NCBI GenBank assembly: GCA_016714005.1
Contig: JADJOA010000006.1
Span: 124,001 to 188,000 of the forward strand
Source: Bacteroidota bacterium
GTDB taxonomy: Bacteria > Bacteroidota > Bacteroidia > AKYH767-A > OLB10
DNA: 64,000 nucleotides
Direction: 5' to 3'
Under the pieces are notes generated by a model. That model was given only the letters and a program-made list of their open reading frames with translations. It searched no databases and was not told where the DNA came from. Below are positions 1-8,589 of this stretch, piece after piece (within the stretch, counting starts at the first letter, position 1; each line of letters begins with the position of its first letter). A program made the translations under genes and the position numbers.

Positions 1-253
1 CAAATCTCATAGGTGGTAATTCAAGTCCATTGTAATAACCTAATGCAAGTACATCTTTTTTAAAATCATCACGGAGTCTTTTCACATAAGCTTTTACAAT
101 CTCGTAATTTCTTTCTTCTGTGGCATCATAAATAATTCCAATTGTGCGAGCTTTCTGAAAAGAAATACTTCCGCGTTGTCTTTTCGATTTTGCAAACTCT
201 TTATTGAAAAGATAGTTGCCAATCCGGTTTCGTATTTTGTTGTTTAATCCCAC
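1..253 (-). CDS. DUF6913-like protein, N-terminal part (C-terminus beyond window edge)
   Basis: Reading the minus strand from a GTG at 253 gives an uninterrupted 84-codon frame that runs off the left edge. It starts GLNNKIRNRIGNYLFNKEF and contains ARTIGIIYDATEERNYE, followed by VKRLRDDFKKDV and LALGYYNG. This order of a basic N-terminus, a 'TIGI-YDAT-E' strand and a 'LGYY' strand resembles the DUF6913 family of Bacteroidota, which has no known function. There is no in-frame ATG nearby, so GTG is the best start; a start in another frame joined by an indel cannot be excluded. No signal peptide is visible, so the protein is probably cytoplasmic. Confidence 0.6.
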   Translation of the reverse strand, partial: MGLNNKIRNRIGNYLFNKEFAKSKRQRGSISFQKARTIGIIYDATEERNYEIVKAYVKRLRDDFKKDVLALGYYNGLELPPMRF

Positions 254-343
254 AGAAAAATTAGAGCGGTAAATGTATAAACTTTACTTTTTTGAAAAAA
301 GATTATTGATTGTATTAGATAAAAGAAAAGTGTACATAAAATA

Positions 344-379
344 AAAACGGGCTGCATCGCAATCGAAGCAGCCCGTTTT
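344..379 (-). terminator. Rho-independent terminator of the jelly-roll protein gene
   Basis: A perfect 12-bp inverted repeat (AAAACGGGCTGC / GCAGCCCGTTTT) with a 12-nt loop lies 16 bases past the stop codon at 396. On the minus strand the right arm ends in a T run. It is well placed to end transcription of the 396-5837 gene. Confidence 0.8.
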
Positions 380-395
380 AAGTCTTAGAAATTAA

Positions 396-1298
396 TTATT
401 CGGTAATTACCATTTTCTTGGTTAACTTCTTACCTTCAAAGTTAAGTGTGTAATAATAAACACCTGCAGAAAGTTTATTGCCATCAATAGTAACCGAATG
501 TGTACCCGGTAACATTCTATCGTTAACAGGAATATCAACTACCTGGCCCATAATGTTTGTTATTACCAAACTTGTTTTACCCGGTTTGAGTAAGTTGTAG
601 TTAATTATAGTTTGATTGTTGAATGGATTAGGAATATTCTGCTCTAATGAGAAACCTAACTCTTCGTCAATATTATCAACTCCAACCACACACAATGGCA
701 TTGATAAATCAAGTTTAAAGCATACATCATCAACAGCCCAACCTGCTCCACGAATACTAAAGTCAGAAGCAAATCTGAACCTGAATATTACCTGACTTAC
801 TAATGGATTGCTTACACATAAGTAATGCTTTCTTCTCTCCCACTGGTTTCCGCTGCTTCCGCTCCAGCCCGGTCTAACAGGTGGTACACTTCCTAAAGCA
901 GTAATGTTGTATGTATTCATCCAAACAGAGTCCCTTTCGTTACCCAATGTTTCCCATGTGGCCGCATAATCTGTCGAGTATTCCACAGTACCGCCATCTT
1001 CGTTTCTTTCAGAGTCAAAATTACCCCAGAACTCAAAGTTATATGGCAAGCCCGGTACAATTCTGAAAACAGGAGTAAACAAGGCAGAAGTATCTCTGTT
1101 TTCGTATTGAAGAGAATCTAATGCTGTAGCCCAGCAGTTAGCACCACTGTGTGTTCCAGTAATAAAAGGTGGCTTATTAGGATTACCCTTTTTCCAACTT
1201 GTTTTTGTTGTATTATAAGTAACGGAATTAAGCGTTAGCCATTCTGGCAAAAGAGGGTTTTTCAAAATCGTTACAGTAAGTAGACTGCGAAACATCAA
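396..1298 (-). CDS. Jelly-roll T9SS protein, fragment 3 of 3 (C-terminus with sorting domain)
   Basis: 300 codons. Real sequence begins near PLLPEWLTLNS, completes jelly-roll 6 (ending GWAVDDVCF) and then carries the T9SS type A sorting domain from about residue 215 (LEQNIPNPFNN) to KKMVITE. The annotated ATG is not a true start. Confidence 0.75.
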   Translation of the reverse strand: MMFRSLLTVTILKNPLLPEWLTLNSVTYNTTKTSWKKGNPNKPPFITGTHSGANCWATALDSLQYENRDTSALFTPVFRIVPGLPYNFEFWGNFDSERNEDGGTVEYSTDYAATWETLGNERDSVWMNTYNITALGSVPPVRPGWSGSSGNQWERRKHYLCVSNPLVSQVIFRFRFASDFSIRGAGWAVDDVCFKLDLSMPLCVVGVDNIDEELGFSLEQNIPNPFNNQTIINYNLLKPGKTSLVITNIMGQVVDIPVNDRMLPGTHSVTIDGNKLSAGVYYYTLNFEGKKLTKKMVITE

Positions 1299-3636
1299 CA
1301 GAATCTAAAACAGTTATTGAATAGCAAATGGTATCGCCAGATGGTTTGAGATCGGCAGAGTTATTGGGCAAAGATGTAATTACACAAATGTTATGTGTGC
1401 CAGGTACAGCACTCCAGCAGTTAGAGAAATTATGCAACTGCGATGCACCAGCCGCAAGCGGAGTTGGATAGCCAACCACATCTGAAACATAAGTTGTACC
1501 ATCAATTTGCAATGTAGCTACCATAGTATTTAAAGGAGTAGTTCCATCGTTCTTTAACAAACTCTTAAATGTAATACACTGACCGGGGAATATTAATGCT
1601 GCCGGTACGTTGGTGCTTCCAACAGAAGTTGGTGTAGATGTTAATGGAACAGGCACCTCTAAGCAGAAATCGTCAATAGAAAATCCATCTTGCTGAACAG
1701 AACCATCAGATGTAAATATATAACGGAATTGTACGGTAGGAGCATTATTAAAATTAAATCCTCCATAACTGTTTAGCTTATACCATATAGAATTAATCCA
1801 TCCGCCCGAATTTCCATTCCAAGCATCTAATCCACTTGAGTTAATGGTGCAGTCGTTATACCAGTTAAGTGCATTTGGCGGAATAGATGTACATGTTCCA
1901 AGCACTGTCCATGGGTTAGAGCCAATTCTGAATTCAAGTCTTGTTCCATCCCAATTAGTTTCGCAATTATTGTTTCTCCAAAAATCAAGTTTTGTATCAA
2001 CAGCATTGGTAAAATCAAAAATTGGAGAAGTTAAAATGCAATTTGCATTTCCGGTATAAGCCGAACCTAAATTAACGTCCCATGCGTTGGAACCTGATTG
2101 TGCTCCTGTGGTTGCCCCAAAATTAGGCGCGCCCAGTTCCCAAATAGAACCGGGGTTACCTGCCGGATCAACAGTAGCTGTCCAACCAATATTGGGTCCT
2201 TCAAAATCATCGCAATAAGAGGTATTATAGTCTATAGGAATAACCGGAACACCTACGCCATTTGTACAAGAAGTATCGTTTGTAGCATCTCCATCTCCTA
2301 TTAATGTTGTCCAAGCACAAATTTCATAAGCACCTGAAGGAACTGTATAGGTATCGGGATGTGTAAGCAACCCAACAGTAGTTCCAAAAGTTCCGTTTGA
2401 TAATAAAGTGCCAGACCAGTTTACTGTATTTGATGTAAATAAAGTTGTACCTCCTTGCTCAACAGAGTAGGTAACCCCAACGCTTGTGATTGTGTTAATA
2501 CCAAAATTCCGGACATCAATTCTAACAGAATCTGTATTGCCCTGAGGTAAAATACCACCTGATGCAGATACAACAGAAATTACACCGGCATCATCAGCAG
2601 GTGGAAGATTAACACAGAAATCGTCAATAGAAACACCGTCTAAAGGCGTACCGAAAGCAGTAGAGTGAAATATAAAACGGAACCTTACTTTATCAACGCC
2701 AACAAGAGCATTACTTAAGAAATATGTGCTCTTTACCCAACCACCACTGTTACCATCCCATGCTTGTTCATTTAACCCATCTAAGTTTGGCTGGTTGTAC
2801 CAACTTAAACCGTTAAGCCCGCTTGGCAACGATTGCCAGTTGTTTCCATTGTTTACAGTATATTCTAACCAAAATCCGTCATCACCCGAAAAAGTATTTC
2901 TGTTTTGCCAGAATGATAAGTAAGGATTAATTGCACCAACCACATTATAATAAGTAGTGTAAAGCGTATCATTCATTCCGTTTATATAGGGTGCTGTCAA
3001 ACTAACATCCCATGCGTTGGTACTATTATGCCCACCTGTGGTAGCACCAAAGGCCGGTGCGCCCCACTCCCACAAACTTGTATTGCCACCATTGGCAGGA
3101 GTCCAGGAGCCATTGTTGGCTTCAAAATCGAGACATGAAGATGGATTTAAAACCTCAATACCAATTAAATCAATACAGGTTGTATCGTTAGAGCTATCAC
3201 CATCACCAGTTGCACCTGTAACGGCACAAATGGTGTATGGCCGAACAGGAACTGTTAAGCAAGGTGTTGAAATTGTAACCGTGGCAGTAGCGTTAGGCGC
3301 AAGACTGCCCGAATAAGTGGCTGTGCCAGTTTGTGCGCCCGATATGTAGGTTACAGGAACAGTATTAAGAGTGGTGGTACCAAAGTTTTTAATAGTAACA
3401 GTAACAGGCACACAATCACCTGCAGGCAATTGTCCTGACGGAGCAGTTATAGCCACAACACCGGCATCAATTTGTGGAGGAGCTACAACACAAAAATCGT
3501 CAATAGAAACACCTTCAATAGGGTTACCAAAAGCAGCATCCCAAACTATGCGAAATCTAACTGTGCTTGCATTTGGAGGAAAACAGAAGAAAGAGAAAAA
3601 GTTGATTTTACCCAACCACCGGAATTTCCGTCCCAA
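1228..3636 (-). CDS. Jelly-roll T9SS protein, fragment 2 of 3 (middle)
   Basis: 802 codons. The first 20 or so are out of frame; real sequence begins at PPNASTVRFR and finishes jelly-roll 3. Three CARDB-like domains alternate with jelly-rolls 4 and 5, and the fragment stops just inside jelly-roll 6 at CNDFE. The last residues (PSFARMANA) are out of frame. Confidence 0.75.
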   Translation of the reverse strand: MGRKFRWLGKINFFSFFCFPPNASTVRFRIVWDAAFGNPIEGVSIDDFCVVAPPQIDAGVVAITAPSGQLPAGDCVPVTVTIKNFGTTTLNTVPVTYISGAQTGTATYSGSLAPNATATVTISTPCLTVPVRPYTICAVTGATGDGDSSNDTTCIDLIGIEVLNPSSCLDFEANNGSWTPANGGNTSLWEWGAPAFGATTGGHNSTNAWDVSLTAPYINGMNDTLYTTYYNVVGAINPYLSFWQNRNTFSGDDGFWLEYTVNNGNNWQSLPSGLNGLSWYNQPNLDGLNEQAWDGNSGGWVKSTYFLSNALVGVDKVRFRFIFHSTAFGTPLDGVSIDDFCVNLPPADDAGVISVVSASGGILPQGNTDSVRIDVRNFGINTITSVGVTYSVEQGGTTLFTSNTVNWSGTLLSNGTFGTTVGLLTHPDTYTVPSGAYEICAWTTLIGDGDATNDTSCTNGVGVPVIPIDYNTSYCDDFEGPNIGWTATVDPAGNPGSIWELGAPNFGATTGAQSGSNAWDVNLGSAYTGNANCILTSPIFDFTNAVDTKLDFWRNNNCETNWDGTRLEFRIGSNPWTVLGTCTSIPPNALNWYNDCTINSSGLDAWNGNSGGWINSIWYKLNSYGGFNFNNAPTVQFRYIFTSDGSVQQDGFSIDDFCLEVPVPLTSTPTSVGSTNVPAALIFPGQCITFKSLLKNDGTTPLNTMVATLQIDGTTYVSDVVGYPTPLAAGASQLHNFSNCWSAVPGTHNICVITSLPNNSADLKPSGDTICYSITVLDSVDVSQSTYCNDFEKPSFARMANA

Positions 3637-5837
3637 CCATTACCACCAAAAGCAACACTTGTCTGATTATACCAATTAGTTGCGTTGCTACCGCTGGTGG
3701 TGGAGCCTAAAGTTTGCCATCCGGCACCGTTAACAGAATACTCTATCCAAAAACCGGCAATTTCTACTTCTGTATTTCTGTTTTGCCAAAATCTTAAATA
3801 AGGGTTTACAACACCTGCTACATTATAGAAAGGACTATATAGTGTATCAGTAACTCCATTGGTATAAGGGCCGGTTAAGTTAATATCCCATGCATTTACA
3901 CCACTGTGCGCACCGGTGGTAGCACCAAATGCTGGCGTACCTAATTGCCACTGACCATTACCAAGCCAGCCCGTAGCACCCGATTCAAAATCATCGCACG
4001 CTGTTACATTAAATGTAGGAATACCAAAAGGGCAAACAACTGCTGTATCATTAAAATTGTTTCCATCTCCAGGTAAATCAGTATAAATCTGCAGGCAAGA
4101 ATTTCCTGCAACAACCGTATCCCAAGCAGCAAAGCTAAAGGTTGCGGTTGCATTAGGTGCAAGTGTTCCGGTCCATGTTTCAGTTACTGTATGTCCGGTT
4201 ACCTGGTTTACATAAGTAATAGGAATAGAAGTTAAAGTTAAAGTTCCTTCGTTGCTGATATTTACCGTAACAGTTGCACAACTATCGGCAGGGTATTGCC
4301 CGGCAGGTGAAGTAACCTGAACTATGGCGGCATCATTTGGTGGAGGAACTATCAGACAAAAACCATCAATGGCAAAACCATTGTCAACAACCGAACCATC
4401 AGAGGTAAATACAAATTGAAACTCCACAGCTTGGTCACCATAAATATCGTTTGGTAAAGTGTGCTTGGCTTTTGTCCATGCACTGGTTCCTGCTCCGGTA
4501 GTTCCATTACCTGTCCATGCAGGTAAGTTACTTGAGTTAAGGGCAGCATCGTTATACCAATTGGTTCCAGTACCCTGGGCTCCCAACACACGCCATGTTG
4601 GATTTGCTGCGGTTCTGTATTCTAAGCGAGTGCCGTCCCATGAGTTTTCGCAATCACTGTAAAACCAAAATTCTACATAAGCATTCGTAATTCCATTAAA
4701 GCTTATGGACTGGGTTAAATTAAGATAGGTTTCAGTATTATTCAAATATTGATTGTTTAATGCAACTTCCCAAACATTGGGTGGAGACAGAGCAGCCGAA
4801 GGGTTAGATGTGGGTGTTCCCAAGTCCCAGGCAGAGCCTGCAACTGTGGTGTTTGCCCACAAATTTTGTGAATCAAAATTATCGCAAAACGGAAAGCCAA
4901 TACCCGTAGTTGCCACAAAACATTGTGCATTAGGATCGGGGTAGCGGCTATAATTAGAACAGGCAGATGCATCAGTTGCTTCAAAATAATAACAAATGGT
5001 ATCACTGTCAGAAACAGCCGGAATTGTTCCCTGCCAAATATTACCTTGGACAATAGCCATTGGAACTACGGGCTGCAAAACACCATTAATAGTATAAACT
5101 ATATTTGCATTTGCAATACCTGAATTATCGGTAATGCTATCGGTTAAAGTATATGGCCCAAGGCTATAAACTGTGCCACTCAATAAATTGCCAACTGTAT
5201 GAGTTGGGGGAACCAATTCGCACGCTGCTTGGGTAATCGTAATATCATCAATATACCAACCCGGATAACCGCCAGAGCCATCACCATTACCATCAACTAA
5301 TGTCCACCTTAAATAAACTTCAGGAAAGTTAGCTATTAAGCTAGATAAATCAAATGTTTCCTTACACCACATCGTGTTATTTGCGGGTGTGCCTGCATTT
5401 GCAGGATCCCAATTAAGGTTTGATGCTGATGACCAGAAATTATTGCCAGATTGTGCAAAAGTTAAATATGTGCATGAAGAAGGATCCATGCTTGAACCGT
5501 CAATCTGAAACCAATTAATAGAATCAACAGAGTATTCAAGAGTTGCAAAATCCTGAAAATCTATCCTGCAAATTTGCCAAAAAGACAGTGTAACAAATGT
5601 GTTGCCTGTAGTACTAAACTTAATTGTTCTGGCAGCATTTTGATTGACAGTAACAGGGGATGTGTAGGATTGAGCCCCTGTGTTAGCGACAAGATTTGTA
5701 ATTGTCCAGGTTGGTGCTAACAAAGGGTCGTTAAAAACAGAATCGTCCAAAACCTCAAAGGTTTCAGTTGGGGAAACCTGTGCGGTTCCAATGAAGACAA
5801 TGAACAATAAGCTAAACGTAAAGAATAGTTTTTTCAT
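3546..5837 (-). CDS. Jelly-roll T9SS protein, fragment 1 of 3 (N-terminus)
   Basis: 763 codons from the true start at 5837. Residues 1-20 are a signal peptide. A first jelly-roll follows to about residue 205, then a linking beta domain, a second jelly-roll from about residue 315, a CARDB-like domain, and most of a third jelly-roll up to GGWVKSTF. The last 10 or so residues are out of frame. Confidence 0.8.
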   Translation of the reverse strand: MKKLFFTFSLLFIVFIGTAQVSPTETFEVLDDSVFNDPLLAPTWTITNLVANTGAQSYTSPVTVNQNAARTIKFSTTGNTFVTLSFWQICRIDFQDFATLEYSVDSINWFQIDGSSMDPSSCTYLTFAQSGNNFWSSASNLNWDPANAGTPANNTMWCKETFDLSSLIANFPEVYLRWTLVDGNGDGSGGYPGWYIDDITITQAACELVPPTHTVGNLLSGTVYSLGPYTLTDSITDNSGIANANIVYTINGVLQPVVPMAIVQGNIWQGTIPAVSDSDTICYYFEATDASACSNYSRYPDPNAQCFVATTGIGFPFCDNFDSQNLWANTTVAGSAWDLGTPTSNPSAALSPPNVWEVALNNQYLNNTETYLNLTQSISFNGITNAYVEFWFYSDCENSWDGTRLEYRTAANPTWRVLGAQGTGTNWYNDAALNSSNLPAWTGNGTTGAGTSAWTKAKHTLPNDIYGDQAVEFQFVFTSDGSVVDNGFAIDGFCLIVPPPNDAAIVQVTSPAGQYPADSCATVTVNISNEGTLTLTSIPITYVNQVTGHTVTETWTGTLAPNATATFSFAAWDTVVAGNSCLQIYTDLPGDGNNFNDTAVVCPFGIPTFNVTACDDFESGATGWLGNGQWQLGTPAFGATTGAHSGVNAWDINLTGPYTNGVTDTLYSPFYNVAGVVNPYLRFWQNRNTEVEIAGFWIEYSVNGAGWQTLGSTTSGSNATNWYNQTSVAFGGNGWDGNSGGWVKSTFSLSSVFLQMQAQLDFA

Positions 5838-5891
5838 TTAAAGAAATTTTTAGATTGATTTTAAGTAAATTATTTAGTTTTTAAGTGTGTT

Positions 5892-5919
5892 CAAAAATAG
5901 GAATTATTACATACAACAA
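5892..5919 (-). promoter_or_regulatory. Bacteroidota-type promoter candidate for the jelly-roll gene
   Basis: On the minus strand TATTTTTG (5899-5892) matches the -7 consensus TAnnTTTG, and a TTG (5919-5917) stands 17 bases upstream as the -33 element. The start codon is about 55 bases downstream. The call rests on motif and spacing only. Confidence 0.4.
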
Positions 5920-6124
5920 AAATCTTTACCTCATTTTTTTAACGCTTTTGTTAAAATTTTTTTGTAAAATTTTATTAGGGATAAACACATACCTAACGCA
6001 GGCAGCACTAATAGTTTGCTAAAAATAAAATTTATTAACAAACTATTTTAAGCCAAGCCAAAGTCTTAAAAAGAAATTAGACGTGTGGTAATCTTTAAAG
6101 CTATTTTTTTTTACTTAGCACGGT

Positions 6125-7819
6125 ATGCGAAAATGGCTCATTAATATTAGTAATCAACACGAAAATATATTAAAACTGTTGATTTTTTCGGTAAGTGTAT
6201 GCCTTATATTATGGATGCTCCCACACCAAATAAGGTATAAGTTTGATTATGCGCTTGGCAAGCCATGGTCTTATGATGATTTAAAAGCGCCTTACGATTT
6301 TGCTATTGAAAAAAACAAAGATTCGGTAGAAGCAGAAAAAAAAGTAAGATTAACATACACGCCCTATTTTTTAAAAACAGATTCTGCGTCTGTCAAAATC
6401 ATTAGTAAAAGATTTGCTGATTTTATTTTATCAAGTTCCGGTGATTCGTCCCAACAGGTTTCTACAAAAAAAAGCCAGGCTAATATTGAGTGGTTGTTAG
6501 AATTAGTTTTAAACAAAGGAATTATTAATGAGGATGCTTTACCTGAGCAAACACCGGGAAGTGCATTTAAGATTGTTCAGGGCAAGAATTACAAAGACAT
6601 TTCGGTAAAAGACTTTGTTTCCCTGAAAAACACCAAAGAATTTTTAAAGAAAACGGCTAATGAAAAAAAGATTGACCTGCCCGATGTATTGGCTGATGAA
6701 TTAACAAATTTATTGCAACCAACTATCATAGCCGACAAAGAGTTAAATAACTCGTACCGTAATCATGTAATTCAATCTGTTTCGTTAACCGCGGGTATAG
6801 TAAGTCAGGGCGAAAAAATTATCAGCAAAGGAGAAATAGTTACTGCACAAAAAATACAGGTGCTAACTTCATTAAAAAATGTAAGCGAAAATTTTTCTGA
6901 ACCAAACAGGCATGTTTTTGCAGGCCAAACATTGCTGGTATTAATATGCATGACCATGCTCATGCTTTTTTTGCGACAATTGAGAAAAGATATTTATAAT
7001 GACAACCGTAAACTTACTCTAATTTTTCTACTCATTTTGTTTACTGTTTTCATATATACTTATGTAATAAAATCGGGCAATATAAGTCTCTACCTTGTGC
7101 CTGTATGCATTTTACCTATTGTAATACGTACCTTTTTTGATACACGTATGGCTCTTTTCACCTATGTAATTACCGTTTTAGTTTTGGGCTCGGTAGCTCC
7201 AAACAGCTATGAGTTTGTGTTTGCACAAATTGTGGCGGGCATGGTAACCATATTTAGTGTAAAAAACATGCGCAAACGCTCTCATGCTTTTTTTGCGGTG
7301 TTTATGATTTTTATTTCTTACCTGTTAAGCTACATTGCTATTGAAATTGTGCACGAAGGAAACATTACAAGCATTAATTGGCAAAATGCAGGATGGCTTT
7401 TGGGGAATGTTTTGCTTGTATTATTTGCCTACCCGCTCATTTATTTTCTTGAAAAAATATTTAACATCACCTCCGATATTTCGTTAGTGGAACTTGCCGA
7501 CAGTAACAATGCTTTACTACGGGAATTATCCATTAAAGCTCCCGGAACTTTTCAGCATTCACTTCAAGTAGCTAATCTTGCCGAAGCGGCCATATTTAAA
7601 GTTGGCGGCAATGCTTTGCTGATGCGCGTGGGAGCACTCTATCACGATATTGGCAAGATGGAAATGCCGCTTTATTTTATTGAAAACCAAACTACGCAGG
7701 TAAATCCGCATGATGAACTTGCATTTGAAGAAAGCGCCTCCATTATTATTAGTCATGTGATTAAAGGAATAGAAAAAGCCAAAAAAATAATTTACCTGAT
7801 TTGGTTATTGATTTTATAA
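6125..7819 (+). CDS. 7TM-HD phosphohydrolase, fragment 1 of 2
   Basis: 564 codons covering the N-terminal membrane segment, extracytoplasmic domain, 7TM region and the first half of the HD domain including H478 and HD507-508. Residues after GIEKAKK are out of frame. Confidence 0.85.
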   Translation: MRKWLINISNQHENILKLLIFSVSVCLILWMLPHQIRYKFDYALGKPWSYDDLKAPYDFAIEKNKDSVEAEKKVRLTYTPYFLKTDSASVKIISKRFADFILSSSGDSSQQVSTKKSQANIEWLLELVLNKGIINEDALPEQTPGSAFKIVQGKNYKDISVKDFVSLKNTKEFLKKTANEKKIDLPDVLADELTNLLQPTIIADKELNNSYRNHVIQSVSLTAGIVSQGEKIISKGEIVTAQKIQVLTSLKNVSENFSEPNRHVFAGQTLLVLICMTMLMLFLRQLRKDIYNDNRKLTLIFLLILFTVFIYTYVIKSGNISLYLVPVCILPIVIRTFFDTRMALFTYVITVLVLGSVAPNSYEFVFAQIVAGMVTIFSVKNMRKRSHAFFAVFMIFISYLLSYIAIEIVHEGNITSINWQNAGWLLGNVLLVLFAYPLIYFLEKIFNITSDISLVELADSNNALLRELSIKAPGTFQHSLQVANLAEAAIFKVGGNALLMRVGALYHDIGKMEMPLYFIENQTTQVNPHDELAFEESASIIISHVIKGIEKAKKIIYLIWLLIL

Positions 7820-8172
7820 GAACACACCACGGTACATCGTTGGTACAATATTTTTACGAATCGTTCTTAAAAAACTATCCCGATAAAATAGTTGATGAAA
7901 ATATGTTTCACTATCCGGGACCAAAACCATTTTCGAAAGAAACTGCAGTTTTAATGATGGCTGATTCTGTTGAGGCAGCATCGCGATCATTGCAAGTGCA
8001 CGATGCGGCTAACCTCTCAAAATTGGTTGACAGCATAATAGAAAACCAGATTGAACAAGGACAGTTTGACAACTGCCCCATAACATTCAGAGATATAACA
8101 GAGGTGAAAAAGATTTTTAAGAAAATGTTGGGAAGCATATATCATGTAAGGGTTGAGTATCCATCGCATTAA
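7801..8172 (+). CDS. 7TM-HD phosphohydrolase, fragment 2 of 2
   Basis: 123 codons; the real sequence starts a few codons upstream in this frame. It holds the second half of the HD domain: IRTHHGTSLVQYFY, the FHYPGPKPFSKETAVLMMADSVEAA region typical of the family, and the C-terminus. Confidence 0.8.
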   Translation: MVIDFIRTHHGTSLVQYFYESFLKNYPDKIVDENMFHYPGPKPFSKETAVLMMADSVEAASRSLQVHDAANLSKLVDSIIENQIEQGQFDNCPITFRDITEVKKIFKKMLGSIYHVRVEYPSH

Positions 8173-8371
8173 TTTTTTAATATCTAATTGTGATTATATA
8201 AAACAGAAAAAATCTGTTTACCCTATTTAAACAGCACTACACGGTACAGTCAGTGTTAGTCGCCATTTTTAAAACCCTCACTTATGAATCTATTAATAAC
8301 TTTTCAAAAAAAAATTGACTGGTATATTATGTTCGGATATATTCGGAGCACCAAATACTAAAATAGAGCTA

Positions 8372-8563
8372 ATGAAAAAATCAATTGTAATGATGCTGTC
8401 CTGTACTATGCTTGCAGGAAGCATGATGGCCCAGAGTGGCTATCACCGTTGCTCAAGCAATGAAGTTTACCAGGATATGTTACAAGCAGATCCGAATTTT
8501 GCAGCAAACAGAATTGCTATTGAAGCACAAACCCAAAATGGATTAACCAAAATTCAAATGTAA
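8372..8563 (+). CDS. M43-type metalloprotease, fragment 1 of 2 (signal peptide and propeptide)
   Basis: 63 codons. The start at 8372 is preferred to the upstream ATG at 8315 because it begins a canonical signal peptide, MKKSIVMMLS. Residues after TKI are out of frame. Confidence 0.65.
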   Translation: MKKSIVMMLSCTMLAGSMMAQSGYHRCSSNEVYQDMLQADPNFAANRIAIEAQTQNGLTKIQM

Positions 8564-8589
8564 CTACACAAGCAGTTATAACCATACCT

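Larger units (their letters stand above)
396..5837 (-). pseudogene. Giant T9SS-secreted protein with six jelly-roll and CARDB-like domains (frameshifted)
   Basis: Three overlapping frames rebuild one protein of about 1,800 residues. It has an N-terminal signal peptide ending FIGTAQ, then six domains of about 180 residues of jelly-roll (MAM/CUB-like) type, and a C-terminal T9SS type A sorting domain (NIPNPFNN ... KKMVITE). The later jelly-roll domains start with a 'C-D-F-E' motif, contain 'WELG-P-FGATTG', and end 'F-SIDDFC'. Most are separated by CARDB-like domains with the 'PAGDCVPVTVTIKNFGT' pattern. The breaks lie near 3580 (a T run in which one extra T restores SSVFPPNAS) and near 1250 (an A run after CNDFE). 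The protein is expected at the cell surface or released; the sugar- or protein-binding role suggested by the jelly rolls is inference. Both breaks are probably sequence errors. Confidence 0.75.
6125..8172 (+). pseudogene. 7TM-HD (PgpH-like) membrane phosphohydrolase, frameshifted
   Basis: Rebuilt protein of about 682 residues. A membrane segment at residues 17-34 is followed by an outward-facing domain to about residue 255, seven closely packed membrane segments to about residue 450, and a cytoplasmic HD domain with His478 and the His507-Asp508 pair in LYHDIGKM. This is the layout of 7TM receptors with HD hydrolase domains; the characterised relative PgpH cleaves the second messenger c-di-AMP, but substrate here is inference. 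The break is near 7790: seven A bases where eight give EKAKKNNLPDLVIDF. The gene stands alone, divergent from the jelly-roll gene. No Shine-Dalgarno site is seen before the ATG. Confidence 0.85.
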
